Positions 55,112 through 63,556 of a DNA stretch of 64,000 nt are shown in pieces. How positions within the stretch are numbered: the stretch's first letter is position 1; each line of letters starts with the position of its first letter. The notes under the pieces were generated by a model. It saw only the letters and a program-made list of their open reading frames with translations. It had not been told where the DNA came from and searched no databases. The position numbers were made by a program, and so were the translations under genes. Source of the DNA: an uncultured bacterium (GTDB lineage: Bacteria > Patescibacteriota > Saccharimonadia > Saccharimonadales > Saccharimonadaceae); contig CAILCF010000005.1 in the NCBI GenBank assembly GCA_903832635.1, positions 172,455 through 236,454 on the forward strand, written 5' to 3'.

Positions 55112-55987
55112 TTAAAATTTTCCCTCACTAGCTTGCAACCTTGCGATTCTATCCTCGATTGGTGGATGCGTACTGAATAATTTATTCATAAATCCAGGTT
55201 TTAACGGATTAATAATAAACAAATGGGCCGTAGACGAACTTTGACGTGCCATGGGTTTTCCTTGTGCTTGCAGCTTCTTAAGTGCTGAAATCATGGCATC
55301 AGGATTCCTGGTGGTCATAGCACTGGTAGCATCAGCCAGATATTCACGCTGACGAGAAACTGCTAATTGAATAATGGCAGCAATAATTGGAGCCAGAATT
55401 ATTACAATAATCCCAATTATCATACCAATCGGCGAATTATTGTTGTTATCACGATCACCAAAAATAAACATTCGTAGAATTATATCTGTTAGCAGTCCGA
55501 TTGCACTAACAAGGCCAAATGTAATCATGCTGACACGTATATCGTAATTCTGTACATGTCCCATCTCGTGAGCCATAACTGCTTCTAACTCATTGTCGTT
55601 CATTAAATCGATTAAACCCGAAGTTGCTGCTACGATTGCATGTTTTGGGTCTCGTCCGGTAGCAAAAGCATTCGGTGCCGGGTCGTCAATAATATAAATT
55701 TTTGGAGTTGGTAAACCGGTGGTAATTGCCAAATTTTCAACAATTCTATAAAAACGCGGATTGTCGCTTTTTTCAATTTGCCTAGCACCAGTCATTGCAA
55801 CACTCAATTTATCAGCATTGAAATATTGTATTAGGGTGTATATACCTACCCCAGCAATTACAAAATACAAAATGTTAGTATTGCCGTAAATGTAGCTGAT
55901 TGCCCAGCCAATTGCGCTAATAAGACCAACAAACAAAGCCATGATTATCACGGTATTGCGTTTGTTAGCGGCAATTGCTTTATACAT
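55112..55987 (-). CDS. htpX: HtpX-like M48 membrane metalloprotease
   Basis: 291 residues. The zinc motif HEMGH is in VMAHEMGHVQNYD, the third ligand in SRQREYLADATSA, and four membrane segments are visible. HtpX degrades damaged membrane proteins. It lies 17 bases after lemA, the standard lemA-htpX pair. Confidence 0.95.
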   Translation of the reverse strand: MYKAIAANKRNTVIIMALFVGLISAIGWAISYIYGNTNILYFVIAGVGIYTLIQYFNADKLSVAMTGARQIEKSDNPRFYRIVENLAITTGLPTPKIYIIDDPAPNAFATGRDPKHAIVAATSGLIDLMNDNELEAVMAHEMGHVQNYDIRVSMITFGLVSAIGLLTDIILRMFIFGDRDNNNNSPIGMIIGIIVIILAPIIAAIIQLAVSRQREYLADATSAMTTRNPDAMISALKKLQAQGKPMARQSSSTAHLFIINPLKPGFMNKLFSTHPPIEDRIARLQASEGKF

Positions 55988-56004
55988 ACTTTTTCAGTTT
56001 TAAT

Positions 56005-56568
56005 TTAGAATTTAACGTCAACTGGTTTTTCGGCCTGCTTTTGCTCGGCGTCATCCAGCTGATAAAATTCTCGGTTTTTGAATCCGAATATTCCAGCGAT
56101 AATATTGCTTGGGAATTTTTGAATCTTTGTATTCAAATCACGAACTCCACCGTTATAAAAACGTCGTGAAGCTTGAATTTTATCTTCGGTGTCAACAAGT
56201 TCTTGCTGAAGTTCAATAAAATTTTGACTGGCCTTAAGGTCCGGGTATGCTTCGGCAACGGCAAACAGGCTTTTTAAAGCACCTTCAAACTGGTTCTCGG
56301 CGGCAGCAGTTTCTTTTACGCCTTGAGCATTTAGGGCATTAGCCCGTGCTGCTGTTACTTTTTCAAAAACACCACTTTCATGTTTTGCATAACCCTTTAC
56401 TGTTTCAACCAGATTTGGGATTAAATCCAAACGTCGTTTTAACTGAACTGTAATATCACTCCAGGCTTCGTCAACACGAATTTTCAGAGTGACAAGCGAG
56501 TTGTACGCAACCCACAAGAAAATCACAATCAGTACTACGATTACTAAAATTATCCAAACAGCTGTCAT
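56005..56568 (-). CDS. lemA: LemA-family membrane protein
   Basis: 187 residues: N-terminal membrane helix (residues 4-23), then the LemA helical domain with [63 protein letters not shown] and [13 protein letters not shown] [23 protein letters not shown] precedes the ATG and TATAAT lies about 30 bases upstream, so this unit is leadered. Confidence 0.95.
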   Translation of the reverse strand: MTAVWIILVIVVLIVIFLWVAYNSLVTLKIRVDEAWSDITVQLKRRLDLIPNLVETVKGYAKHESGVFEKVTAARANALNAQGVKETAAAENQFEGALKSLFAVAEAYPDLKASQNFIELQQELVDTEDKIQASRRFYNGGVRDLNTKIQKFPSNIIAGIFGFKNREFYQLDDAEQKQAEKPVDVKF

Positions 56569-56654
56569 TTATTCCTCCTTAAGATTACATTCTTCTACAA
56601 GTATTATAGCAAATACTTCAAACTAAAATAAGCCCCTTTTAGGCTTATTTTATT

Positions 56655-56741
56655 TGGTGCGCGGAGCGGGAATTGAACCCGCACGGCCGTGAGGCCAAGA
56701 GATTTTAAGTCTCTCGTGTATACCAATTCCACCATCCGCGC
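56655..56741 (-). tRNA. trnL: tRNA-Leu (anticodon TAA)
   Basis: Class II cloverleaf of 87 bases: acceptor GCGCGGA / TCCGCGC with A discriminator and encoded CCA, anticodon loop CTTAAAA (anticodon TAA), a variable arm of GGCCTCACGGCC type, and T arm GCGGG-TTCAATT-CCCGC. Confidence 0.95.
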
Positions 56742-56751
56742 GGAATTAAAT

Positions 56752-56825
56752 TGGAGGCACGTATGGGAGTTGCACCCATCTACACGGTTTTGCAGACCGT
56801 TGCGTAACTGCTCCGCCAACGCGCC
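56752..56825 (-). tRNA. trnC: tRNA-Cys (anticodon GCA)
   Basis: 74 bases with acceptor GGCGCGT / ACGTGCC (one G-T pair), anticodon stem ACGGT/ACCGT and loop CTGCAAA (anticodon GCA), discriminator T and encoded CCA. The T loop TGCAACT departs from the usual TTCRANY. 10 bases from tRNA-Leu and probably co-transcribed. Confidence 0.93.
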
Positions 56826-56904
56826 GTACTCAAGAATTTATTATAGCAGAGATTTTTTCCAAGAAATAACATCTGAAGGAAATATATTATACAACATTTA
56901 TATC

Positions 56905-56929
56905 TTTTAGAAGGACGGACCTTCTAAAA
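56905..56929. repeat. Dispersed 25-bp hairpin element, copy 2
   Basis: Identical to 39847-39871: TTTTAGAAGG-ACGGA-CCTTCTAAAA. Located between the thioredoxin stop and the tRNA pair. Confidence 0.7.
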
Positions 56930-56959
56930 GGTGTTTTTGTGTTATTATATGTTTTATAT

Positions 56960-57277
56960 TTATTGATTGGCGGTTTGCAGTAAGCCAAGCAATGTAGTTT
57001 TTGGTGTGATACCTATTGTAGATTCAACAATATTTCCGTTTTTATAGATTAGAAATGTCGGTAAACTATTAACCCCAAGCTCTTGTACCAAGTCCATTTC
57101 CGACTCGGCATCAAGTTTTACAATCTGCGCCCAGTCTTTTATTTCCGGCTCTAAATCATCTAAAATCGGCTCCATATTACGACATGGTGCGCACCAGGAT
57201 GCCCAAATATCAACTAAAGTAACCTTTTTTGAATCCAAGACATCAGCTTTGAATGTGTTTTTTGTTGTTGCCTTCAT
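56960..57277 (-). CDS. trx: Thioredoxin
   Basis: A 105-residue thioredoxin with active site WASWCAPCRNMEP (residues ~27-39) and cis-Pro in NSLPTFLIYKNG. It supplies electrons to the neighbouring ribonucleotide reductase and is reduced by TrxB (16372-17298). It is divergent from nrdJ; GAAGGGAAAA precedes its ATG. Confidence 0.95.
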   Translation of the reverse strand: MKATTKNTFKADVLDSKKVTLVDIWASWCAPCRNMEPILDDLEPEIKDWAQIVKLDAESEMDLVQELGVNSLPTFLIYKNGNIVESTIGITPKTTLLGLLQTANQ

Positions 57278-57325
57278 ATTTTCCCTTCTGTTTTTATTGT
57301 CTTAGTGTAATAATAACAATTATTG

Positions 57326-57355
57326 TTGACATACGCAATATATAGCGCCTATACT
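57326..57355 (+). promoter_or_regulatory. Promoter of nrdJ
   Basis: -35 TTGACA (57326-57331), 18-base spacer, -10 TATACT (57350-57355). The first NrdR box fills the spacer. Confidence 0.65.
57333..57348 (+). promoter_or_regulatory. NrdR box 1
   Basis: ACGCAATATATAGCGC, close to the NrdR consensus ACACWATATATWGTGT. It lies between the -35 and -10 hexamers of nrdJ. Confidence 0.7.
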
Positions 57356-57364
57356 TAAACTTAC

Positions 57365-57380
57365 ACGCAACATATAGCGT
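57365..57380 (+). promoter_or_regulatory. NrdR box 2
   Basis: ACGCAACATATAGCGT, 32 bases start-to-start from box 1 (three helical turns), the tandem spacing used by the NrdR repressor. Confidence 0.7.
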
Positions 57381-57426
57381 TAGTGCTAAAAAATAAAACA
57401 CAAGGGATGGGACGAAAAGGGGTATA

Positions 57427-60009
57427 ATGGCTGCTACAAATCAACGAATCTTGGACTTGGAAGAGACCGATAAACTTGACGAGATACATAAAATAGGACT
57501 TAATGTTCCTTTACCACCTGCTCGCTTGGCTGAACCCAAATTAAGTGACAACGCTTGGTATATAGGTAAAACACGTTATGCAAAACGTGATGGTACCGGG
57601 AACCCAATAGAATCCCCCAGAGAACTTTTCTGGCGTGTTGCCTACAACATTGCAACAGCTGATCGTCTATATGGCGGTGATGAAAAAACACATCTTGCAA
57701 CTGCTACTAAATTTTACAAATTGATGTCAACAAGTCAGTTTCTTCCTGGCACACCGACTTTACTTAACGCTGCTAAACCGAAACAACAATTATCATCATG
57801 TTTCGTTTTACCTGTTGAGGATAATTTGGAAAGTATTTTGCAATCTGCAACCGATATGGCTTTAATCCACAAATCAGGTGGTGGTACCGGTTTTTCCTTT
57901 TCACGACTTCGTCCAAAAGATGATGTTCTTTCAACCTCTGGAGGGTCAACAACGGGGCCAATCTCGTTTATGCAGATGTATAACGACATTACGTCCTCAA
58001 TTCGACAGGGGGGCGTTAGACGTGGTGCAAATATGGGAATTTTACACTATAACCACCCTGATATTCTGCTATTTGTGATTTATAAACTTGATGAATTTTC
58101 ATTAACGAACTTCAATATATCGGTTACCACCACGAAAGAGTTTTTTGATCAAATTGAAATTGACAAAAAATTACTTGATTCGGATTACGAAACTGGTTTT
58201 GATTTTGATTCATTAATAACCGAGGTCCGCGAAGCTCATCAAACCCGCGACATGGACCTTAAAATTGTCAGACTGGATGCAGCTGTTAACAAACTTCGAA
58301 AATGGTGCTCTGAAGAGACAGAAGGTTATGGATATCCACTGATTAATCCACGCAATGGTGAAGAGAAAGGTCGTTTAAATGCCAAGAAGGTTTTTGATTT
58401 AATTACACGTTTTGCTTGGCAATATGGTGATCCGGGGATGATATTTATTGATCAGATTAATAATTCTCGAGCAAACCCAACACCACAACTTGGTCAAATC
58501 GAAGCAACGAACCCATGCGGGGAACAGCCGTTGCTTCCATACGATGCCTGTACTTTGGGTAGTATTAATTTGGCAAAATTTATTGATGGGAATGATTACG
58601 ACTGGGAAGCAATGCGTCAAGCCATTCATGAGTCGGTCCATTTCCTTGATAACGTCTTAGACATGAATGAATATCCGATTAAAAAAGTACGGGATACAGT
58701 TCGTCAAATTCGTCGAATCGGATTCGGAATAATGGGTTTTGCTGATTCTTTACTGGCAATGGGAATCGGTTATAACACCGAAAAGGGGGTTTTGATTGCC
58801 GAGCAGGTTATGGAATTTATCCAAAAAGAATCTGATATTGCATCCGAAAACTTGGCAAAAACCCGTGGGGTTTTCCCTGCTTACAAGGGTTCAATCTATG
58901 ATAAACCGAACGAAATAACTCCGCGTAACGGTGCTAGGACAACTATTGCACCTACCGGTACAATCGCAATGTTAGCAGACACTTCCAGTGGTTGTGAACC
59001 ATTATTTGCACTTACCTATTCAAAAAATACCATTGAAGGCAAACGAATGTTCCAATCTAGTCCATATTTCGTAAACGAGCTAAAAAAACTTGGTATTTAT
59101 TCCGAGGAATTGCTTGAAAAAATCCAAGCAAATGGTGGGTCAATCCAAAGTATAGCCTCGATTCCAGAAAATTTGAAAGAAACTTTCGTAGTCGCCAGTG
59201 ACATTACACCCGAGTGGCATCTAAAGATTCAAGCCGCCTTCCAAAAATATGTTGATAACGCGATTTCAAAAACAATCAATTTCCCAAACACAGCCGACAT
59301 CGAAGACGTTCGGAATGCTTATTTGATGGCTCATCGAATCGGTTGTCGAGGTATAACGATTTACCGCGACGGTAGTCGTGAAAAACAGATTCTAGAGGTT
59401 AAAAAAGAAGACTCCTATTACGATAAGTTAGGTGCAAATATCGTAAAAACGGAAAAAACGGAAATCCTACCTACTACTCCGATTATTTTACGAAAACGAC
59501 CAAGCGTATTAAACGGACAAACCCATCGTATTGCAACACCTTTAGGGCATGCTTTCATTTCAATCAACGAAGATATTGAGGGTAATATTTTTGAAGTATT
59601 CATTAATGTTGGTCATGCTGGGTCGGATATTACCGCTGACGCTGAAGCAATTGGACGCTTGATTTCGTTGACATTCCGAATTCCATCCGATTATTCGTCA
59701 GACCAAACGGCTCAAAAAGTCATCTCTCAGCTTCGTGGTATCGGTGGGTCAGGTTCAACCGGCTTCGGTGCAGAGCGTGTCAGGTCATTGGCAGACGCGG
59801 TTGCCAAAGCAATTGAAAGCCACCAGGCTAAAAAAGTGAAAATTGAAGAAGAGGTCGAAGAAGCACTTGTCCAAAATGAGACCGTCCCACTTTTTGAAGC
59901 CGATGATACCGGTAAAACAACCGACATTTGCCCGGAATGCGGATCGGCCAGCCTACGTTTTATTGAAGGTTGTCAAAAGTGTGAACTTTGCGGTTACAGC
60001 AAGTGCTAG
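57427..60009 (+). CDS. nrdJ: Class II (adenosylcobalamin-dependent) ribonucleotide reductase
   Basis: Makes deoxyribonucleotides with a radical from adenosylcobalamin and no oxygen requirement. 860 residues. Landmarks: [21 protein letters not shown] (first redox Cys), [35 protein letters not shown] with catalytic Cys and Glu, [17 protein letters not shown], and a C-terminal zinc ribbon CPECGS...[12 protein letters not shown] that delivers electrons. An AAGGGG Shine-Dalgarno precedes the ATG and two NrdR boxes lie upstream. Next to cobO, which supplies the cofactor. Confidence 0.96.
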   Translation: MAATNQRILDLEETDKLDEIHKIGLNVPLPPARLAEPKLSDNAWYIGKTRYAKRDGTGNPIESPRELFWRVAYNIATADRLYGGDEKTHLATATKFYKLMSTSQFLPGTPTLLNAAKPKQQLSSCFVLPVEDNLESILQSATDMALIHKSGGGTGFSFSRLRPKDDVLSTSGGSTTGPISFMQMYNDITSSIRQGGVRRGANMGILHYNHPDILLFVIYKLDEFSLTNFNISVTTTKEFFDQIEIDKKLLDSDYETGFDFDSLITEVREAHQTRDMDLKIVRLDAAVNKLRKWCSEETEGYGYPLINPRNGEEKGRLNAKKVFDLITRFAWQYGDPGMIFIDQINNSRANPTPQLGQIEATNPCGEQPLLPYDACTLGSINLAKFIDGNDYDWEAMRQAIHESVHFLDNVLDMNEYPIKKVRDTVRQIRRIGFGIMGFADSLLAMGIGYNTEKGVLIAEQVMEFIQKESDIASENLAKTRGVFPAYKGSIYDKPNEITPRNGARTTIAPTGTIAMLADTSSGCEPLFALTYSKNTIEGKRMFQSSPYFVNELKKLGIYSEELLEKIQANGGSIQSIASIPENLKETFVVASDITPEWHLKIQAAFQKYVDNAISKTINFPNTADIEDVRNAYLMAHRIGCRGITIYRDGSREKQILEVKKEDSYYDKLGANIVKTEKTEILPTTPIILRKRPSVLNGQTHRIATPLGHAFISINEDIEGNIFEVFINVGHAGSDITADAEAIGRLISLTFRIPSDYSSDQTAQKVISQLRGIGGSGSTGFGAERVRSLADAVAKAIESHQAKKVKIEEEVEEALVQNETVPLFEADDTGKTTDICPECGSASLRFIEGCQKCELCGYSKC

Positions 60010-60060
60010 TTTAGTAGATGGTAGTTGGTAAATAGTAGATAGTAGAGGCTGGAAATAGTA

Positions 60061-60627
60061 CTAGAAGTCTATACCTTTATTTGCTAGGTTTTTGTCATCG
60101 AAGTGATGTTTAAGTTTGCTCATTTCAGTTGCGATATCAACACGGTCGATTAATTCCATTGGAAAGTTTCGACCCGTCAGACACAGACTTGTTTTAGGAT
60201 GTTTATTATCGATAAGTTTTTCCATATCTGTAACCTTTAATAATCCATCATGAACGGCATTGTTAATTTCATCACAAATTACCAATTGATATTCGCCCGA
60301 TGTTGCAGCCTTGTATGCAAAATTATAAGTTTTTTTAGCATGTTCAATATGTTCTTTTTTGCTAGCTTTAGCACTAAGTTCACCAGCCTCAAAAAAACCT
60401 AATCCGCCTTTATAAAAATCTAGTTTATCTTTGTATAATGGCAAAATAGTATGAATAAATTTATGTTCACCGACTTCCCAATTTTTAATAAATTGGACAA
60501 AAGCAACTTTCCAGCCAGTGCCAAGGGCACGAACCATTAACCCGATGCCTGCACTAGTCTTCCCTTTATTTTCACCGGTATAGACGACTATGACGCTGTC
60601 TTTTTGCTTGTAATCTTCGAAAACCAT
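60061..60627 (-). CDS. cobO: Cob(I)alamin adenosyltransferase, CobO/BtuR type
   Basis: Converts cob(I)alamin and ATP to adenosylcobalamin. 188 residues from MVFEDY. The P-loop is YTGENKGKTSAGIGLM; FVQFIKNWEVGE and VICDEINNAVHDGLL are family features. I start at 60627, not 60657, because a TATAAT ends 6 bases upstream, inside the longer frame. It converges with nrdJ. No other cobalamin biosynthesis gene is present here, consistent with scavenging. Confidence 0.93.
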   Translation of the reverse strand: MVFEDYKQKDSVIVVYTGENKGKTSAGIGLMVRALGTGWKVAFVQFIKNWEVGEHKFIHTILPLYKDKLDFYKGGLGFFEAGELSAKASKKEHIEHAKKTYNFAYKAATSGEYQLVICDEINNAVHDGLLKVTDMEKLIDNKHPKTSLCLTGRNFPMELIDRVDIATEMSKLKHHFDDKNLANKGIDF

Positions 60628-60633
60628 AAATTT

Positions 60634-60639
60634 ATTATA
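60634..60639 (-). promoter_or_regulatory. -10 box of cobO, predicted leaderless
   Basis: Minus-strand TATAAT with 6 bases to the ATG at 60627. Confidence 0.55.
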
Positions 60640-60774
60640 CCTCTTTGGTGCGCTCACTGGATACTAGGTGGAACCATATTTTACCAAGTTTATATCTGAT
60701 GCAAAGTAAACTAGCTAGCCTTGGTGTCATTTTAGTAGATGGCGAGGTATATTACCTGGACCAGGAGGACGACA

Positions 60775-61257
60775 ATGCTTTGGTTTAACAAACGCTCCAG
60801 CGCAACGAACGAATTAATCTGTTCCCTTCTCTACGATGATAGCACTTTTTACGCTCGTTTCGCTAGTGATCTAAAAAACTGTCACAGCGAAGTCATCATC
60901 GAGAGTCCGTTTATTACCAGTAGACGTTTAGACTTGCTAATGCCGGCCTTGCAAAAACTGAAATCAAAGCATGTCAGAATCACAATCAACACCCGCGATC
61001 CCGAAATTAATGATGACGAAGTCATGTGCAGAGATGCGCGATTTGCACTGTCTAAACTCCAACACATGGGTATTAATGTGCTTTACACTAGCGGCCACCA
61101 CCGAAAACTGGCTATCATTGATAGGTCAATTCTCTATGAGGGTAGCCTTAATATCCTCTCGCAGAATAACAGCTACGAGGTCATGCGTCGGATTGAATCT
61201 GCTCAACTAGCGTGGCAAATGATTCGTTTTGTGAAGATAGATGACTTCGTTCGATGA
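60775..61257 (+). CDS. Phospholipase-D-family protein with one HKD motif
   Basis: 160 residues from MLWFNKRSS, chosen because AGGAGG precedes it. The HKD motif is HHRKLAIIDRSILYEGSLNILSQN (H-x-K-x4-D then G-S-x-N), and the N-terminal VIIESPFITSRRLDLL fits the PLD fold. Single-HKD proteins such as Nuc act as dimers on DNA or phospholipids; no signal peptide, so DNA or RNA is the likelier substrate. 15 bases before the 67-residue gene. Confidence 0.85.
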   Translation: MLWFNKRSSATNELICSLLYDDSTFYARFASDLKNCHSEVIIESPFITSRRLDLLMPALQKLKSKHVRITINTRDPEINDDEVMCRDARFALSKLQHMGINVLYTSGHHRKLAIIDRSILYEGSLNILSQNNSYEVMRRIESAQLAWQMIRFVKIDDFVR

Positions 61258-61272
61258 TACAATGGGGATAAT

Positions 61273-61476
61273 ATGACAAAACCATACGAAATTAGCGACA
61301 AAGACATCGAAGCAACTCTGCGCTACATGAAGCTGCATGAGTCTAAAAATTCAACACTAGAAGATGCACGCAAAAAGCTTGAAGACCTTGGCTCCGATCT
61401 TCGTAAACTTGCACAAAACGAACCAGAGAGTTTATTGAATATTAAGAAAAAGATCGACAAACGCCACAAAACTTAA
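61273..61476 (+). CDS. Small hypothetical protein
   Basis: 67 residues, highly charged and helical (KDIEATLRYMKLHESKNSTLEDARKKLEDLGS), no recognised family. It follows the PLD gene by 15 bases and its stop overlaps that of the convergent XRE gene by 4 bases. Confidence 0.55.
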   Translation: MTKPYEISDKDIEATLRYMKLHESKNSTLEDARKKLEDLGSDLRKLAQNEPESLLNIKKKIDKRHKT

Positions 61477-61676
61477 CGACCAAGAATATCTGTAACTGTT
61501 ACACCAAAAACCCTTGCTAAGCTTTCGGCAGTTTCCAGTGATGGTAGATGCTTACTGTTCTCTAGCCTGGAAATTGTATTAGAATCTACTCCCATTTTTT
61601 CAGCCAAGGCAAGTTGAGTCAGACCGCTTTGTTTGCGGTACTGTTTAATTCTTTTAGCAATAGCCTTGTCTGTCAT
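61473..61676 (-). CDS. XRE-family (Cro/CI-type) transcriptional regulator
   Basis: 67 residues comprising one HTH-XRE domain: IAKRIKQYRKQSGLTQLALAEKMGVDSNTISRLENSKHLPSLETAESLARVFGV. No second domain, so it is a minimal DNA-binding protein. The TATAAT ends 7 bases before the ATG, no Shine-Dalgarno. Target unknown; it borders the DGR and could control it or the PLD gene. Confidence 0.9.
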   Translation of the reverse strand: MTDKAIAKRIKQYRKQSGLTQLALAEKMGVDSNTISRLENSKHLPSLETAESLARVFGVTVTDILGR

Positions 61677-61683
61677 TACTTCT

Positions 61684-61689
61684 ATTATA
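61684..61689 (-). promoter_or_regulatory. -10 box of the XRE gene, predicted leaderless
   Basis: Minus-strand TATAAT with 7 bases to the ATG at 61676. Confidence 0.55.
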
Positions 61690-61771
61690 ACCGTTTTTGT
61701 CTAAAATGTGTCTTAAAAAGTAAACGCGTACCGTTCATCCGTAGCATCTAGAACGACTTACAAAAAAACAA

Positions 61772-61801
61772 GGGGCTGTGCGTGGCTTAACCGCACAGCC
61801 C
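61772..61801 (-). terminator. Terminator of the reverse transcriptase gene
   Basis: GGGCTGTGCG / CGCACAGCCC stem with a 9-base loop, followed on the minus strand by CTTGTTTTTTTG; 11 bases past the RT stop. Confidence 0.85.
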
Positions 61802-61811
61802 AATGAAATAT

Positions 61812-63047
61812 TTAGTCCAAACCCAGGGACTGACATTTTTTAGATAAACACAATACGCCAAAATCATCATCACTCACAAAAACACCGTCAAACATATCAA
61901 TTATTAACTCAGTTACCCCTTTTCTAATCATATAAGAGTCAGATTGCCGCAGCATCCCTAAATAAGAATTGACTAGTTGTCTAAATCTAATAGTAAATCC
62001 ATTAGCATCTCTATAGTCTGTCGGTTTTAAATCCAAAAAGTTTAGAATAAATAATTCATCGTAGACCCTATTATAAAAATTTCTCTTTATTCTTTTTCCA
62101 ACTAAAACCCTATATGGTCTTATGAATACTCCTAAAAAATCAACGCCTTTACTGGTATGTTGCAGATATATCTTCTTGGGGTGAAGCTTTAATGATAAAT
62201 TATTTACTAAATATTCTTTAATTTTTTTAATAGCCCATATCAACCGCTCCTTATCAATATCAACAAAAATCATATCGTCCACATAACGTCCGTAATATTT
62301 GAGTTTCAGCTCTCTTTTAATAAATTGGTCGATTTCGTTCAGATAAATATTTGCGAAAAGCTGAGATGTCAAATTGCCTATTGGCAGACCCTTATTATTG
62401 CCAGAAAAGAACAGGCTTTTTGATTTTGGCAATCCTTGCCAGGCTTCTCGCCCACTCTTGATTATGCAATTTCTGGTTGGATCACTAAAGATAACTACTT
62501 CAAGTAAAAATAATATTAAATCTAACTCACAATTTAATTTATCTTGTCGATTAATAATCTGTTTTTTAATAATCTCAAAAAGTATTGTTTTATCAATCGA
62601 CATAAAATAACCTTCTATATCCAGTTTCATTATATAAGCATCTTTTTTATAATTCTGGCTACATGACTTTATAAAATAGTCGGCCCTTTTTATTCCATAA
62701 GAAGTACCCTTGCCTATGCGACAACTATAGCTATCGTTTATAAAAAGCGGGTCAAATATTGGATTTAAGTAATTAAATATCAAATGATGAACCACGCGAT
62801 CCCTAAACTCACTTGCAAAAACCTCTCTTTTTACAGGTTTTTCGATAATAAATGCGGAATATGGTTTGGGCTTATAGCTTCGCTGATTAATCTCTCGAAA
62901 AAGCTTTACTAAATTTTTCTCGTATTCAATTTCAAACCCTAGGGAACTATTAGAATTTCGTTTACTTTTACGAGCATCATAATAAGCCTGAAAGATATCC
63001 TCAATCAGACTATATTCATGAGTAATTTGTATATGTTTTTCCGTCAT
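61812..63047 (-). CDS. Diversity-generating retroelement reverse transcriptase
   Basis: 411 residues with the RT domains in order: catalytic Asp in motif A KLDIEGYFMSID (D143), motif 4 IGNLTSQ (223-229) and YVDD at 255-258. The [ILV]GxxxSQ form of motif 4, in place of QGxxxSP of group II introns, is the hallmark of DGR RTs. There is no maturase or endonuclease domain. Upstream lie an inverted repeat, a variable-region-like repeat and an Avd-type gene, all minus strand, matching avd-repeat-rt architecture. It would copy a template RNA with adenine mutagenesis to diversify a target protein. Confidence 0.92.
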   Translation of the reverse strand: MTEKHIQITHEYSLIEDIFQAYYDARKSKRNSNSSLGFEIEYEKNLVKLFREINQRSYKPKPYSAFIIEKPVKREVFASEFRDRVVHHLIFNYLNPIFDPLFINDSYSCRIGKGTSYGIKRADYFIKSCSQNYKKDAYIMKLDIEGYFMSIDKTILFEIIKKQIINRQDKLNCELDLILFLLEVVIFSDPTRNCIIKSGREAWQGLPKSKSLFFSGNNKGLPIGNLTSQLFANIYLNEIDQFIKRELKLKYYGRYVDDMIFVDIDKERLIWAIKKIKEYLVNNLSLKLHPKKIYLQHTSKGVDFLGVFIRPYRVLVGKRIKRNFYNRVYDELFILNFLDLKPTDYRDANGFTIRFRQLVNSYLGMLRQSDSYMIRKGVTELIIDMFDGVFVSDDDFGVLCLSKKCQSLGLD

Positions 63048-63053
63048 ACATGT

Positions 63054-63220
63054 TATAGTCCCCGCAATACAAAAACGGTCTTTTATACTGCGACCAAATG
63101 GTCAGAAACAGCCATACCTCATTCACCGTATCTATTAGATATGATTCAATCGTTATGACAAGTTCATGACCTATTTGAATCATCAGTCTAAAAGACCGTT
63201 TTTGTATTGCGGGGGCTATA
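63054..63220. repeat. 37-bp inverted repeat between the DGR repeat and rt
   Basis: Arms 63054-63090 and 63184-63220 are complementary at 35 of 37 positions (core CCCCGCAATACAAAAACGG). The 93-base interior has nested stems: GACC/GGTC next to the left arm and ATGATTCAA/TTGAATCAT toward the right. In DGRs the interval between template repeat and rt is a structured spacer needed for cDNA synthesis. A MITE-like element with terminal inverted repeats is the alternative. Confidence 0.75.
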
Positions 63221-63229
63221 CCTTTTTAA

Positions 63230-63425
63230 TCAATTTCCTAAGCAACGCACCGAAAAGCCGTAGCCCTTGACGCCCGTGCTCCGGTACACCGTCGCGCGGC
63301 CCGAGAGCAAGTCGCGCTCCCAAGCACTAGTGCTAGACTCCGAACTCGACCACAAGTTGCCGTTCGACGACAGATTGTTGAAGGACCCGCCAGTGCTGCG
63401 GTTGCCGGCAAGCGGAGCAGTAATC
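63230..63425 (-). repeat. DGR variable-region-like repeat (VR or TR) encoding a C-type-lectin/FGE-fold C-terminus
   Basis: The minus strand encodes APLAGNRSTGGSFNNLSSNG followed by LWSSSE and ends GYGFSVRCLGN then TGA, the C-terminal pattern of FGE/C-type-lectin-fold DGR targets. Between W and GFSVR, positions that are usually Asn in a template carry many NNC codons (GAC, CTC, GGC, CGC, TAC, AGC, GGC, GTC), as expected after adenine mutagenesis of AAC. That suggests a diversified copy, yet the place between avd and rt is where a template normally lies. The open frame continues upstream only to 63493 with no proper start. GC-rich relative to surroundings. Confidence 0.7.
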
Positions 63426-63463
63426 ATATACCTCTTTGCCAAAAGAAAAATGTCTCTTGGTAA

Positions 63464-63469
63464 ATTATA
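63464..63469 (-). promoter_or_regulatory. Possible -10 box for the DGR repeat RNA and rt
   Basis: Minus-strand TATAAT between avd and the repeat; a weak TTGCGT lies 13 bases upstream. Could start an RNA covering the repeat, the inverted repeat and rt. Confidence 0.3.
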
Positions 63470-63556
63470 GACCTCGTTCGCTACGCAAGGAGATTACTAA
63501 ATTGATTGGGCGCACCCATCATCACCGTGGCAACGAATGGTTCCGGCCCTTAGGTG

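Noticed and set aside
60001..60060. Short TAGTAGAT-like direct repeats after nrdJ
   Set aside because: Imperfect, low-complexity and too short to support an element.
61690..61811. DGR template repeat downstream of rt
   Set aside because: The region contains the RT terminator and no sequence similar to the repeat at 63230-63425.
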